A stretch of 58,850 bases of DNA. Source: Lentisphaerae bacterium GWF2_49_21 (GTDB taxonomy: Bacteria; Verrucomicrobiota; Lentisphaeria; Victivallales; GWF2-50-93). The DNA is taken from positions 1 to 58,850 of the forward strand of contig MHBH01000086.1 in the NCBI GenBank assembly GCA_001804805.1, written 5' to 3'. Below the pieces are notes generated by a model, which was given only the letters and a program-made list of their open reading frames with translations, was not told where the DNA came from and searched no databases. Shown piece after piece: positions 7,922 to 16,963 of this stretch. Within the stretch, counting starts at the first letter, position 1. Each line of letters begins with the position of its first letter. Both the position numbers and the translations under genes were made by a program.

Positions 7922-8428
7922 ATGATGAAAAAGATCATTTTTACCGCCGCATGCGTCGCCGGACTCATGTTCTCCAGCCTGATCTCCTTGGCCGACAACT
8001 CCGACATCATAAGCAGCCTTTGCAAAAAGGACAGCACCGATGATCCTTTTGCCACCCTGACCAAGAAGGTGAAGGACGACACCGCGAAGCTTGATAAGAA
8101 CAAGAAGGACAAGAAGAAGACGGAGACTGTCCAGCAGTCCATCGACGACGCCATCAAATCGCGCGAGGACAAGTACAATTCCATCAAGACAGACATAGAA
8201 GCGAAGATCGCAAAGCTCAACGACTCCGTGACCAAACTTACCGAACAGCTCGAAAAGGCCAAAGGCGCTGGCGGAGACACTTCCAGCCTTGAGAAGAACC
8301 TGAAGATCGCCCAGGATGATCTGGCGAAATATCAGGAGGCCCTTAAAAAACTCGAAGGATATTTCACCGCAGCCACTGCCGCAGATCCCAAGAAGGATGC
8401 CAAGAAGGCTGATGCGAAGAAGAAGTGA
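7922..8428 (+). CDS. Secreted coiled-coil protein
   Basis: This is a 168-residue protein with a signal peptide (MKKIIFTAACVAGLMFSS to about residue 24), a lysine-rich region, a long heptad coiled coil between about residues 65 and 145, and a charged tail of KKDAKKADAKKK type. An AAAGGAAAGG ribosome site precedes the ATG. I recognise no catalytic domain. Cationic, coiled-coil periplasmic proteins of this type often bind the cell wall or an outer-membrane partner, but that is only a possibility here. It is transcribed divergently from the CsgG/FGE gene, across a 129-base gap. Confidence 0.75.
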   Translation: MMKKIIFTAACVAGLMFSSLISLADNSDIISSLCKKDSTDDPFATLTKKVKDDTAKLDKNKKDKKKTETVQQSIDDAIKSREDKYNSIKTDIEAKIAKLNDSVTKLTEQLEKAKGAGGDTSSLEKNLKIAQDDLAKYQEALKKLEGYFTAATAADPKKDAKKADAKKK

Positions 8429-8429
8429 G

Positions 8430-8469
8430 GTACGTATTCAGTAAACTATGTCGTTTACTTAATCCGTAC
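8430..8469. repeat. Long palindrome, GTAAAC-GTTTAC family
   Basis: Arms of 17 bases (GTACGTATTCAGTAAAC and GTTTACTTAATCCGTAC) pair with two mismatches around a 6-base loop. The element starts just after the stop codon. A second copy with the same core lies at 52651-52690. Confidence 0.65.
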
Positions 8470-8512
8470 TAAAAATAAAATGCAAAATCACTCCTTTTAT
8501 GATTTATTAGAT

Positions 8513-8552
8513 GTAAATATTCACTGAAGGACATGCTTCAGTGAATATTTAC
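8513..8552. repeat. Perfect 17-bp hairpin
   Basis: GTAAATATTCACTGAAG pairs perfectly with its complement across a 6-base loop (GACATG). It sits 30 bases ahead of the hydrolase start. It may end the upstream transcript or be a mobile hairpin. There is no T-run. Confidence 0.55.
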
Positions 8553-8581
8553 CAGTGACTAATCGAGCAAGGATCCGGCCG

Positions 8582-9556
8582 ATGAAAAAGGTATTCTTAT
8601 CCCTCCTATTCCTTTATTCCACGATGTTCGTCTGCTTTGCCGAGGAGCAGGCGCCGGAGTTCAAAACACTAAAGATTGTCTGGCATGACGATGCAAGGAA
8701 CCGCGATATTCCTGTCAAAATATATTTTCCCGCCACGGCAGGAAAATATCCGGTGATCATCTTTTCCCACGGACTCGGCGGCACCTGCGACGGCTATGAA
8801 TACATCGGCACGCACTGGGCGAAGAACGGCTATGTGTCGGTGCACATCCAGCACAAAGGAAGCGATGACGGCGTCTGGCGCGGTAAGACGGACCCCATGC
8901 AGGAGATGAAGAAGGCCACGATGGATCTGGAAAGCATACTCAACCGGCCGAAGGATGTCACTTTCGCTATCGATCAGATCGACAAACTCGACAAGGACGA
9001 GAAATCCGAGCTCAAGGACAAGTGCGACATGGACAAGGTCGGCGTGGCCGGACATTCCTTCGGCGCATATACTGCGCTTGCAAGTTCCGGCAGGATGCTC
9101 GTCGGCCCTCTCGGTGGGAAACTGAATCTGGCGGATCCGCGCATCAAGGCGTGTATCGCGATGAGCGCACCAGCAAAGGACAAGGAGAAGAAGAACAATT
9201 CATATGCCGGTTACAAAGTACCGTGCATGCACATGACAGGCATTCTCGATGACAGTCCGGTAGGCGACACAAAAGCCGCTGACCGTAGAATTCCTTTTGA
9301 CAGTATTGACAAGGGCGACCAGTACCTCATCACCTTCAAGGATGGCGATCACATGATTTTTTCCGGCAGGGGATTGAAGATGGGGGAACGGGCTGAGAAG
9401 GACAAGATGTTCCAGGAACTCATCAAGCAATCCACTACTAAATTCTGGGATGCCTATCTCAAGAGCGAGCCCGAAGCTAAAAAATGGCTGGTGGAAGGCG
9501 ATCTGGAAAAGGCCATGGGGGAACAGGCGAAAGTAGAGAAGAAAAACAGGAAATAA
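8582..9556 (+). CDS. Secreted alpha/beta hydrolase
   Basis: This is a 324-residue exported esterase or acylhydrolase of the alpha/beta-hydrolase superfamily, nearest the dienelactone hydrolase/PAF-acetylhydrolase-like group. The signal peptide follows the ATG at 8582 (MKKVFLSLLFLYSTMFVCFA). An upstream in-frame GTG at 8555 would add nine charged residues before it and is less likely. The oxyanion strand VIIFSHGLGG is near residue 55. The nucleophile elbow is GHSFGAYTA near 160. The likely acid is the Asp in GILDDSP and the likely His is in DGDHMIF. The substrate is unknown; a periplasmic ester or lipid is likely. Confidence 0.85.
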   Translation: MKKVFLSLLFLYSTMFVCFAEEQAPEFKTLKIVWHDDARNRDIPVKIYFPATAGKYPVIIFSHGLGGTCDGYEYIGTHWAKNGYVSVHIQHKGSDDGVWRGKTDPMQEMKKATMDLESILNRPKDVTFAIDQIDKLDKDEKSELKDKCDMDKVGVAGHSFGAYTALASSGRMLVGPLGGKLNLADPRIKACIAMSAPAKDKEKKNNSYAGYKVPCMHMTGILDDSPVGDTKAADRRIPFDSIDKGDQYLITFKDGDHMIFSGRGLKMGERAEKDKMFQELIKQSTTKFWDAYLKSEPEAKKWLVEGDLEKAMGEQAKVEKKNRK

Positions 9557-9589
9557 AGTGAATTTTTAAAAGTTCTACTTGAGGGGTAG

Positions 9590-9618
9590 TAGACATTTGA
9601 GGCAGTTTATGATATAAT
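9590..9618 (+). promoter_or_regulatory. Sigma-70-type promoter for the 9651 gene
   Basis: TAGACA at 9590-9595, a 17-base spacer and a perfect TATAAT at 9613-9618 precede the ATG at 9651. The expected leader is about 25 bases. Confidence 0.6.
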
Positions 9619-9650
9619 CTGCTAAAATTAACAAATATTAGAAAATAAAT

Positions 9651-10808
9651 ATGCTCAGGCAGCTTATATCAATAATAATATCAGGATTGCTTGTTTCGTC
9701 TGTAATTGCCCAGGATGAGCCCGGGGAGCTTGTAAGGGCCAGGTCATCCTACCAGTCACAGCTGAAAACAGCCATGCAATCCTGCAAGCAGAAGGTTGAG
9801 GGCCTTGATAAGATCCAGTCCCCGGAGGAAAAGACCAAGGAGCTGAACAAGCTCAAGGTGTCATACCAGCAGCAGCTCGAGTTCATAGCGAAATCCTATC
9901 TCTCGAAGCTTGACAGCATGAAGAAGCTGCCTTCTTTCAACAGAAACCAGGCCAACGCCATAAGGAATGAGATATCCAGCTTCGAAAAGCCTGATCCGTC
10001 CGTCCTCCCGGGTACAACCCCTGAGAAGCCTGCCGCCAAAAACACCGATGACAAGACTGGTAAGAATGAAGGGGCTCCTAAGAACGTTACCCCGGCCGTT
10101 GATGAGGGTGAAGAATTGGACGAAGATGAAATTCCCGGTCTTAAGCCGGTAGACGGCAAGAATTCCGAAACCGATGTTGCTGGAGTTCAGGCGACAACTC
10201 TCGAGGATGCCAAGGCTAAAAACCATGAGGAGATCAAGAAATTCAATTTGAGCGAACTGAAGGGCGACTGGATCAAGGAGCGCCGTGAATTCGCGGCAAA
10301 GAGGCCGCGCCCGGAGAATTATATCTTTACGCAGGCGGCCTTCAACTCGTATGTCGCAACTATTCCCGAGGACAAGAGGGAGCTTGAGGAGAAGCGTTTC
10401 AAGCAGCTCGGTGGAATCAAGGACTACATGTGCCGGCTCATGGAGAGGAACACGTATCCCAAGCCGGTGAGTCTTAAGGGCGGCAGCAGATCAAGCGGAA
10501 TCATGGTCAATCCGAACTACATAGCTGCCAAGAGCGGCAGCAGATACAAGAGGCTTGGATGGGATTCCCTTCCCGTCAACGAAGCCGCCAACATCCTCGC
10601 CCACTTCGCCGCCATGAGGCTCAAGATCACCAACGTTCCCGGCGTGTCGAAAGATGAGCTCAAACGTATGGCCGCCGAAGATTATCTGCGCATCGGAATG
10701 CTCTGCGACTGGTACGAGGAATATGATGACGCCGTCAAATATGCCAAGAAGGCCGTGGAAGCCGATCCGAAGATAGAGGAAATAGTCAAGAAATATATGA
10801 TGCAGTAA
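9651..10808 (+). CDS. Secreted helical protein of unknown function
   Basis: This is a 385-residue protein with a signal peptide (MLRQLISIIISGLLVSSVIA-Q). Residues 25-110 form a coiled coil. A low-complexity acidic linker covers about 115-185 (EGEELDEDEIPGLKP). The C-terminal part from about 200 ends in a TPR-like helix pair (LCDWYEEYDDAVKYAKKAVEADPK). No enzyme motif is visible. The layout suggests a periplasmic or surface scaffold. It has its own promoter and ends in a hairpin, so it is monocistronic. Confidence 0.75.
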   Translation: MLRQLISIIISGLLVSSVIAQDEPGELVRARSSYQSQLKTAMQSCKQKVEGLDKIQSPEEKTKELNKLKVSYQQQLEFIAKSYLSKLDSMKKLPSFNRNQANAIRNEISSFEKPDPSVLPGTTPEKPAAKNTDDKTGKNEGAPKNVTPAVDEGEELDEDEIPGLKPVDGKNSETDVAGVQATTLEDAKAKNHEEIKKFNLSELKGDWIKERREFAAKRPRPENYIFTQAAFNSYVATIPEDKRELEEKRFKQLGGIKDYMCRLMERNTYPKPVSLKGGSRSSGIMVNPNYIAAKSGSRYKRLGWDSLPVNEAANILAHFAAMRLKITNVPGVSKDELKRMAAEDYLRIGMLCDWYEEYDDAVKYAKKAVEADPKIEEIVKKYMMQ

Positions 10809-10834
10809 AATTCCGCCGTCCGGCGGAATTTTAC
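10805..10834 (+). terminator. Hairpin overlapping the stop codon of the 9651 gene
   Basis: GTAAAATTCCGCCG and CGGCGGAATTTTAC are perfect 14-base inverted arms, and the TAA stop codon is inside the left arm. The right arm ends in a short T-run, which fits an intrinsic terminator. Confidence 0.65.
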
Positions 10835-10858
10835 AACTACCTCAAGGTCATTTTTCAC

Positions 10859-10914
10859 TTGACTTCCGGAAGAATCACAATATATTCCTATCAGTAGACC
10901 AACTTGACCAACTT
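10859..10914 (+). promoter_or_regulatory. Promoter and tandem operator of the toxin-antitoxin pair
   Basis: TTGACT at 10859-10864, 16 bases, then TATATT at 10881-10886 form a good promoter. Two perfect head-to-tail copies of GACCAACTT follow at 10897-10905 and 10906-10914, near the expected start of transcription. Phd-type antitoxins repress their own operon, so these repeats are candidate binding sites. Confidence 0.55.
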
Positions 10915-10933
10915 AGAGTTTTTGGGAGGTCCT

Positions 10934-11182
10934 ATGATTACAGTAAACACATATGAAGCCAAGACGAGGCTGTCCGAACTTCTTCACATCGTGAATGAAA
11001 AGAAGGAGGTGGTGAGGATCTGCCGGAAAGGGAAGGCTATGGCGGAACTCGTGTTTCCGGGAAGGGGCAAGGTTATGAACAATCCGTTCAAGAGGCATCC
11101 TAAGCTCATGGGGGTCAAGATAAAATGTGATCTTACCAGTCCGGCAATTGATGAAAGCGACCTCCCTGAACATATGAAATGA
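10934..11182 (+). CDS. Phd/YefM-type antitoxin
   Basis: This 82-residue protein has the N-terminal Phd/YefM DNA-binding fold: MITVNTYEAKTRLSELLHIV, then VRICRKGKAMAELV. The tail of about 40 residues is basic then acidic and would bind and block the toxin. The start is set by GGGAGG four bases before the ATG at 10934; an upstream in-frame TTG at 10904 has no ribosome site. The stop overlaps the toxin start by four bases (ATGA), so the two are translationally coupled. Confidence 0.9.
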   Translation: MITVNTYEAKTRLSELLHIVNEKKEVVRICRKGKAMAELVFPGRGKVMNNPFKRHPKLMGVKIKCDLTSPAIDESDLPEHMK

Positions 11183-11580
11183 AGGTTCCTTCGATGCTTC
11201 TAATGGATACATGTGCCCTGATATGGCTAGTCGAGGATCTGAACTCTCTGGGCAGTTCAGCAAAAAGTTCAATTGCTGGGAGTCCGGACAGCCTACATAT
11301 ATCCGCGATTTCCGCATTGGAAATATCCTTGCTGGCCACAAAGAAGAGAATAATATTGCCGATGGAGCCATTCAAATGGTATTCGGAAGCCATAAAATTG
11401 CATGGGATAACTGAGCTGCCGGTAACCGGTGAGATTGCAGCCTTGTCCGGAAAACTGCCTATGATCCATAAGGATCCCTGCGACAGGATAATAATTGCCA
11501 CGGCCATGCTTCACAAGATGAAAATCCTAACCGCCGATGATGCCTTCAGGAAATATGAGGGTGTCAAGGTTGTATGGTGA
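11179..11580 (+). CDS. PIN-domain toxin (VapC-like ribonuclease)
   Basis: This 133-residue PIN protein is the toxin partner of the preceding antitoxin. The acidic metal-binding residues are in place: Asp10 in LLMDTCALIW, Glu in ISALEISLL, Asp in DPCDRIIIATA and Asp in LTADDAF. The family cleaves tRNA or other RNA. The pairing of a PIN toxin with a Phd-type antitoxin is common. No frameshift or missing acid is seen, so the module looks active. Confidence 0.9.
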   Translation: MKVPSMLLMDTCALIWLVEDLNSLGSSAKSSIAGSPDSLHISAISALEISLLATKKRIILPMEPFKWYSEAIKLHGITELPVTGEIAALSGKLPMIHKDPCDRIIIATAMLHKMKILTADDAFRKYEGVKVVW

Positions 11581-11602
11581 AATGGCGGGTAGAATTAATT
11601 AT

Positions 11603-11631
11603 TTCGTGTCATTCGTGTGTTTCGTGGTGAA
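11603..11631. repeat. TTCGTG direct-repeat unit
   Basis: Three TTCGTG words at 9-11-base spacing end in TTCGTGGTGAA. A near copy is at 15265-15292. Both lie in gaps after gene ends. Confidence 0.45.
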
Positions 11632-11636
11632 TGCTT

Positions 11637-14492
11637 TTATTTCTTCAGTATTCCCGACAGGAACTGGCCGGTGAACGACTTCGGATTTTTCGCGACCTGC
11701 TCAGGTGTCCCCTCTGCTACAAGATCTCCGCCCTTGTCTCCGCCTTCCGGACCTAGGTCGATTATGTAGTCTGAGGTCTTGATAAGTTCGAGGTTGTGTT
11801 CCACGACAAGCACTGTATTTCCTTGGTCGCGGAGCCGCATCAGGACTTCGAGGAGCTTTTCGACGTCGGCGATATGCAGGCCGGTTGTGGGTTCGTCGAG
11901 GATGTAGAGAGTGTGGCCGCGGGGGATTCTTGCGAGTTCCGCAGAAAGCTTCACGCGTTGGGCTTCACCGCCGGAAAGTGTCGTCGCGGGCTGTCCGAGA
12001 TGGATATATCCGAGTCCGACTTCCTCGAGGGTCTTGAGTTTGCGGTGGAGCTTCGGGATCGCGGAGAAGAATTCGGCCGCGTCGCTGACGGTCATTTCAA
12101 GCACGTCGGCTATGCTCCTGCCTTTGAAGAGGACGCTCAGAGTCTCGCGGTTGAAGCGCCTGCCCTTGCAGGAGGAGCATGTCACGTATACTTCCGGCAG
12201 GAACTGCATTTCGATCATCTTTACGCCGTCGCCATGGCATTCCTCGCAGCGTCCGCCTTTCACATTGAAGCTGAATCTTCCGGACTTGTAGCCGCGCATC
12301 TTTGATTCTGGAAGCTTGGAGTAGAGGTCGCGGATGATGCCGAATGCGTCGGTGTATGTCGCCGGATTGGATCGCGGAGTGCGTCCGATCGGGCTCTGGT
12401 CGATCACGATCACCTTGTTGATGTTTTCAAGACCGCTGATCTTCTTGTGCTTCCCGGGAATGCCGGTGCCGATCTTGAAATGACGGTCGAGTGCGAGGCG
12501 CAATGTGTCATCGATGAGACTGCTCTTGCCGGATCCGGAGACGCCGGTGATGCAGCAGAACGTACCGAGCGGGATTTTTACGTTTATCTTTTTCAGGTTG
12601 TTGTGTTCGGCGCCTTCGATCGACAGGAATTTGCCGTCGCCCTTGAGCCTTTTCGAGGGCAGGGGGACGGTCTTCTCGCCGGAAAGATATTTTCCGGTGA
12701 TGGAAGTTTTTGTCTTTTCGACTTCCTTCGGTGTTCCTGAAGCGACGAGTTCGCCGCCGTGCCGTCCGGCGCCGGGGCCCAGATCGAGGACATAGTCGGC
12801 CCTGCGGATGGTGTCGAGATCGTGTTCGACGACTATCACGGTGTTTCCGGTGTCGCGGAGCTTCTCCAGTGTGTTGAGAAGCTTCATATTGTCCTTCTGA
12901 TGGAGTCCGATGCTAGGTTCATCGAGGATGTAGAGGACGCCTGTAAGACCGCTGCCGATCTGTGTTGCAAGGCGGATCCGCTGGGCTTCGCCGCCGGACA
13001 GGGTGCCGCTTTCGCGGTTCAGAGTCAGATATGAAAGTCCTACATCCTTCAGGAAGTTGAGACGGCTGCGGATTTCGCGGATTACCTCGTGGGCGATTGT
13101 CTTCTCCTCCGCGTTGAGCTTCAGCTTGTCCAGGAAGCTGTCGGCATCGGTGACAGTGAGTTCGTTGTATTTGTGGATGCCGAGATCTCCGACTTTCACC
13201 GCCAGGATTTCCGGACGGAGACGGTTTCCCTTGCAGTCAGGACAGCATCTCCTGCCCATGTATTTCTTCAGGCGTTCCCTTACGTCTTCGCTCTCAGTCT
13301 CGATGAACCGGCGCTGGAGATTCTTGAGTATCCCCTCGAACGGCTTGTCGAGCTTGTGCATCCTGCCCGAGCGCCAGTAATCAAATTTTATAATATCGTT
13401 TCCGCTGCCGTTGAGGAGGACGTCCCTTACATTCTGCGGAATATCCTTGAACGGCATTAGCACCATGTCCTCTATCTTGAAATGTGCGGCGATGCATCTG
13501 AGGAGATGATTATAGTAGATCATAAGACGGCGCGGCCCCCTGCGCCATGGCGGGATCGCGCCCTGCTTGATGGAGCGGCTTGGATCCGGGATCACAAGTT
13601 CGGGATCGAAGATGAGCTGAGTGCCGAGACCGTTGCATGTCGGACACGCCCCGTACGGGCTGTTGAACGAGAAGTTGCGTGGTGCGAGCTGTCCGAAGCT
13701 GATTCCGCACTTGACGCAGGCGAGCTGTTCGCTGATCTGCTCCTCTGTCCATTTGCCTTTTTTGTCGTCGGGATTTTCAAGAAGGATTATGATAATACCT
13801 GCACCGCAGCGGAGGGCGAGTTCGACGGAGTCGTTGAGGCGTGATGATTCGGTCTTTCCGGTAACGAGACGGTCGACGACGGCTTCGATGCTGTGCCGGA
13901 TGTTTTTCTCGAGCTTCGGAAGTTTTCCGTCGAGTTCGAAGATCTCGCCATCGATACGGGCCCTGACGAATCCGTCGCGCTTGAGCTTGTCGAGAATGTC
14001 TTGCTGTCCGCCTTTCCTGCCGGTGACATACGGTGCGAGGATCATCATCTTGCGGTTTGGGGGAAGCGTGAGGATCTTCTCACAGATTGCTTCGGCGCTC
14101 TGTCCTTTGATGGCAACACCGCATTTCGGACAGTGTGGTTTTCCGACATGGGCGTAGAGGAGGCGGAGGTAGTCATATATTTCAGTGGTGGTGGCGACGG
14201 TCGAGCGCGGATTGCTTCCGGCGGTACGCTGTTCGATTGCTATGGCGGGTGAGAGGCCTTCGATGTGTTCGACGTCGGGCTTCTGCATCTGGTCGAGGAA
14301 CTGCCTGGCATAAGCGGACAGGCTTTCGACATAGCGGCGCTGTCCTTCGGCGTAGAGCGTGTCAAAGGCGAGGGATGATTTTCCGGATCCGCTGAGTCCG
14401 GTGATGACGACGAGTTTGTGCCTGGGGATGGTGACGTTTATCCCCTTGAGGTTGTGCTGCCGCGCACCTTTGATGATGATGTCCTTGAACAT
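11637..14492 (-). CDS. uvrA: Excinuclease ABC subunit A
   Basis: This is a full-length 951-residue damage-recognition ATPase of nucleotide excision repair. It has two ABC modules. The first has Walker [10 protein letters not shown] near residue 34 and signature [12 protein letters not shown] near 490. The second has GVSGSGKSS near 645 and [12 protein letters not shown] near 835. The zinc modules show as CPKC, CVKC with CPTC, CPDC and the CEEC/CSSC pair in the C-terminal half. The [25 protein letters not shown] stretch (residues about 86-110) is typical. It stands alone, with a perfect hairpin directly against its start codon. UvrB and UvrC are not in the window. Confidence 0.97.
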   Translation of the reverse strand: MFKDIIIKGARQHNLKGINVTIPRHKLVVITGLSGSGKSSLAFDTLYAEGQRRYVESLSAYARQFLDQMQKPDVEHIEGLSPAIAIEQRTAGSNPRSTVATTTEIYDYLRLLYAHVGKPHCPKCGVAIKGQSAEAICEKILTLPPNRKMMILAPYVTGRKGGQQDILDKLKRDGFVRARIDGEIFELDGKLPKLEKNIRHSIEAVVDRLVTGKTESSRLNDSVELALRCGAGIIIILLENPDDKKGKWTEEQISEQLACVKCGISFGQLAPRNFSFNSPYGACPTCNGLGTQLIFDPELVIPDPSRSIKQGAIPPWRRGPRRLMIYYNHLLRCIAAHFKIEDMVLMPFKDIPQNVRDVLLNGSGNDIIKFDYWRSGRMHKLDKPFEGILKNLQRRFIETESEDVRERLKKYMGRRCCPDCKGNRLRPEILAVKVGDLGIHKYNELTVTDADSFLDKLKLNAEEKTIAHEVIREIRSRLNFLKDVGLSYLTLNRESGTLSGGEAQRIRLATQIGSGLTGVLYILDEPSIGLHQKDNMKLLNTLEKLRDTGNTVIVVEHDLDTIRRADYVLDLGPGAGRHGGELVASGTPKEVEKTKTSITGKYLSGEKTVPLPSKRLKGDGKFLSIEGAEHNNLKKINVKIPLGTFCCITGVSGSGKSSLIDDTLRLALDRHFKIGTGIPGKHKKISGLENINKVIVIDQSPIGRTPRSNPATYTDAFGIIRDLYSKLPESKMRGYKSGRFSFNVKGGRCEECHGDGVKMIEMQFLPEVYVTCSSCKGRRFNRETLSVLFKGRSIADVLEMTVSDAAEFFSAIPKLHRKLKTLEEVGLGYIHLGQPATTLSGGEAQRVKLSAELARIPRGHTLYILDEPTTGLHIADVEKLLEVLMRLRDQGNTVLVVEHNLELIKTSDYIIDLGPEGGDKGGDLVAEGTPEQVAKNPKSFTGQFLSGILKK

Positions 14493-14529
14493 ATATTTTC
14501 CGCCGTTTTAGGTACGGCGGAAAATATAT
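14491..14529 (-). promoter_or_regulatory. Perfect 16-bp hairpin ending at the uvrA start codon
   Basis: Arms 14491-14506 and 14514-14529 are perfect inverted repeats (ATATATTTTCCGCCGT and its complement) with a 7-base loop. In the mRNA the 3' arm reads ACGGCGGAAAATATAT, and its last two bases are the first two of the ATG. The GGCGGAA segment is the only plausible ribosome site and would be buried in the stem. Translation control is an inference; a transposed hairpin is the alternative. Confidence 0.55.
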
Positions 14530-14568
14530 ACAAAAAATCCTGAAAAACTACTGTAGGAGTTAAAATAT

Positions 14569-14598
14569 AAATCCGACAATTTCCTGGATGTCGGATTT
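14569..14598. repeat. 10-bp hairpin between divergent genes
   Basis: AAATCCGACA and TGTCGGATTT form a perfect stem with a 10-base loop in the divergent gap between uvrA and the 14674 gene. It could be an operator or a hairpin element; nothing favours one. Confidence 0.4.
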
Positions 14599-14673
14599 AT
14601 TAGCGGAGCGGAGTCAGCAGGTTTTATTGCGTTCCCTGTAACCTTTTTTCCAAAAGGAGGTATATTATATGAT

Positions 14674-15204
14674 ATGAACAGTCTGGCAAAGGTGAAGATG
14701 CGCAGGATGGCTCTGCTTGTAGGAGTCTCTCTGCTGCTTGCCGGGCTTGTGATATACGGGGTGATGAAGCCTGATCCTGAGGAGCAGGAGTACAGCAGGA
14801 TCAAGAATATCATCCTCTCCAGCGAGCCGGGAGGCAATGCCGACAACGAGGAGACGCGCCGCGAATTCCGCAAGCTGGTCGAGAAGCTCAAGCCCGAGAC
14901 CCGCGAACGCCTCGTCACCGAGATCATGCGCCAGCGCCTGTACGAGGCCCGAGAGAAGACCAAGGATCTCAGCGAAAAGGAAAAACAGGCCAAGGTCGAC
15001 GAGATGGTCACGAAGGTCAAGGAGGGGTTTTCCAAGCTGAATCCCGAACAGCGCGAGAAGATAAAGGAGGACATGAACTCCGAGGAAGGCAAAAAACGCC
15101 TGAAGAAATCAATAGACTTCTACTATACCGAATTCACCACCGAGGAGCGTACGCGCCTCGATCCGCTTGTCAACGAGATCATGACCGGCCTGAATAGTCT
15201 TTAG
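14674..15204 (+). CDS. Membrane-anchored helical protein
   Basis: This is a 176-residue protein with one N-terminal membrane helix (LLVGVSLLLAGLVIYGVM, residues 14-31) and a highly charged, largely helical remainder. An AAGGAGG site lies 13 bases ahead of the ATG, an unusually long distance. The sequence is rich in Glu, Lys and Arg (NPEQREKIKEDMNSEEGKKR). No known domain is recognised. The topology suggests a periplasmic helical domain on a membrane anchor. Confidence 0.75.
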   Translation: MNSLAKVKMRRMALLVGVSLLLAGLVIYGVMKPDPEEQEYSRIKNIILSSEPGGNADNEETRREFRKLVEKLKPETRERLVTEIMRQRLYEAREKTKDLSEKEKQAKVDEMVTKVKEGFSKLNPEQREKIKEDMNSEEGKKRLKKSIDFYYTEFTTEERTRLDPLVNEIMTGLNSL

Positions 15205-15264
15205 CCACAGACTTTCACAGACTGGATTTCTTCTTCCAGATTATATTCTTCTGAAAAATAAATT

Positions 15265-15292
15265 TTCGTGTTTTTCGTGTGCTTCGTGGTAA
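15265..15292. repeat. TTCGTG direct-repeat unit, second copy
   Basis: Three TTCGTG words again, ending TTCGTGGTAA. It matches the unit at 11603-11631 in order and orientation. Confidence 0.45.
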
Positions 15293-15376
15293 AAATCTTT
15301 CTTCCATGTTATTTTACAAATTTGGAATTATCTGTTCCGGCCAGACAAAAATGTCACTTTCATAAAGAGGTTTGAA

Positions 15377-16900
15377 ATGAGCACGCAGAACGAAAACATC
15401 GAACTGAACATTCTCGACAAGATAAGCCATGCGCTTGTTCACCAGAGGAACGCCTCCTCGCTGCTGAGGGAGGTTCTCGACATACTCCAGCATGAGATGG
15501 GATTTGAGCATGGTGCATTCACCCTGCGGCGCGGAAACATCCTGGTGATAGAGGCGTCCACCGGGCTCAATGAGGATGAGAAGAAGCGTGGGCAGTACAA
15601 GATGGGTGAAGGCGTGAACGGGAAAGTCGCGTCTACAGGGAAGGCTGTCATCATTCCCGACATTTCAAAGGACTCCTCGTTTCTGGGGAAGACGAAGGCC
15701 AAGCGTGCCGCGAAGACCGCATATGTCTGCGTGCCGATCAAGCACAGCGGGGAAGTCATTGGCACCTTGGGGATTGATCATCCTGCGGCGTCTGATGAAA
15801 AACTCCAGAAGGTACTCGGCCTGCTGAAGATCCTCTCCAACATCCTTGCTGATGCGGTGGCGACATTCAAGCAGGAGATAGAGGAGAAGGAGCAGCTGCG
15901 GAATGAGAACGAGAGGCTGAGGCAGGAGCTCGGAGTCCAGTTCCATCCCAGCAACATCATAGGCAACTGCAGCGGGATGAAGGCGGTCTATGCGATGATC
16001 GCACAGGTCGCGGACAGCCCGGCAACGGTCCTCATCCGCGGGGAGTCCGGAACCGGCAAGGAACTTGTCGCACGCGCCATCCATTATGCGAGCCCCAGGA
16101 AGGGCGGACCATTCATCGCCGTGAACTGCGCGGCGCTTCCGGAAAACCTCATAGAAAGCGAACTCTTCGGGCATGAGAAAGGATCTTTTACGGGGGCCCA
16201 CCAGCAAAGGAAGGGGCGCTTCGAGATTGCCAATGGAGGAACTCTCTTCCTGGACGAGATCGGCGACATCAGCCAGGCTGTCCAGGTCAGACTTCTACGG
16301 GTCCTGCAGGAACGTGTCTTTGAACGGGTAGGCGGGCATGAGCTCGTGGAATCCAACGCGAGGATAATCGCCGCGACGAGCCGCGACCTCGAACAGGCGA
16401 TCCAGGAGAACAAGTTCCGCGAGGATCTTTATTACAGGCTGAATGTCTTTCCGATAATACTTCCGGCGCTGCGCGAGAGGAAGTCCGACATCATCCTGCT
16501 TGCCGATCATTTCCTGGACAAGTACAACAGGACCTACAACAAGAATGTACGCAGGATTTCGACGCCGGCAATCAACATGATGATGGCATACCACTGGCCG
16601 GGCAATGTGAGGGAGCTTGAGAACTCACTCGAGCGGGCTGTGCTCGTGACGACAAACGATGTTGTCAATGCCTATGACCTTCCGCCGTCACTGCAGACCG
16701 CCCAGGAAAGCGGTACGTCGATCATAACCGAGGAAGGTGCTTCATTTGAGACAATGGTCGCATCATTTGAGAAGGAGCTCATCGTAGATGCATTGAAGAA
16801 CAACCGCTGGAATGTCGCCGCCGCGGCCCGTGCGCTAAATACCACCCAGCGTATAATGCATTACAAGATCGAAAAGTTGAATATAGAAATTCAAAAGTGA
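15377..16900 (+). CDS. GAF-AAA+ sigma-54-dependent activator (NifA/NorR type)
   Basis: This is a 507-residue enhancer-binding protein. A GAF domain covers about 25-165, and the AAA+ domain about 195-425, with Walker A GESGTGKE at 222-229, the sigma-54 contact loop GSFTGA at 269-274 (Ser for the usual Ala) and Walker B FLDEIGD at 291-297. A Fis-type helix-turn-helix sits at the C-terminus ([18 protein letters not shown]). No receiver domain is present, so the GAF domain should sense a ligand or redox state directly. No sigma-54 promoter in the window can be tied to it. It may be the first gene ahead of the phosphatase, 63 bases downstream. Confidence 0.92.
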   Translation: MSTQNENIELNILDKISHALVHQRNASSLLREVLDILQHEMGFEHGAFTLRRGNILVIEASTGLNEDEKKRGQYKMGEGVNGKVASTGKAVIIPDISKDSSFLGKTKAKRAAKTAYVCVPIKHSGEVIGTLGIDHPAASDEKLQKVLGLLKILSNILADAVATFKQEIEEKEQLRNENERLRQELGVQFHPSNIIGNCSGMKAVYAMIAQVADSPATVLIRGESGTGKELVARAIHYASPRKGGPFIAVNCAALPENLIESELFGHEKGSFTGAHQQRKGRFEIANGGTLFLDEIGDISQAVQVRLLRVLQERVFERVGGHELVESNARIIAATSRDLEQAIQENKFREDLYYRLNVFPIILPALRERKSDIILLADHFLDKYNRTYNKNVRRISTPAINMMMAYHWPGNVRELENSLERAVLVTTNDVVNAYDLPPSLQTAQESGTSIITEEGASFETMVASFEKELIVDALKNNRWNVAAAARALNTTQRIMHYKIEKLNIEIQK

Positions 16901-16963
16901 TTTGGATTTGATAGTATGTTGGGCTTTAGCCCGACACCAAATTTGACTTAAGGACAGCAGATC

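Noticed and set aside
10904-10933. Longer antitoxin starting at a TTG
   Set aside because: This overlaps the tandem operator repeats and has no ribosome site; GGGAGG marks the ATG at 10934.
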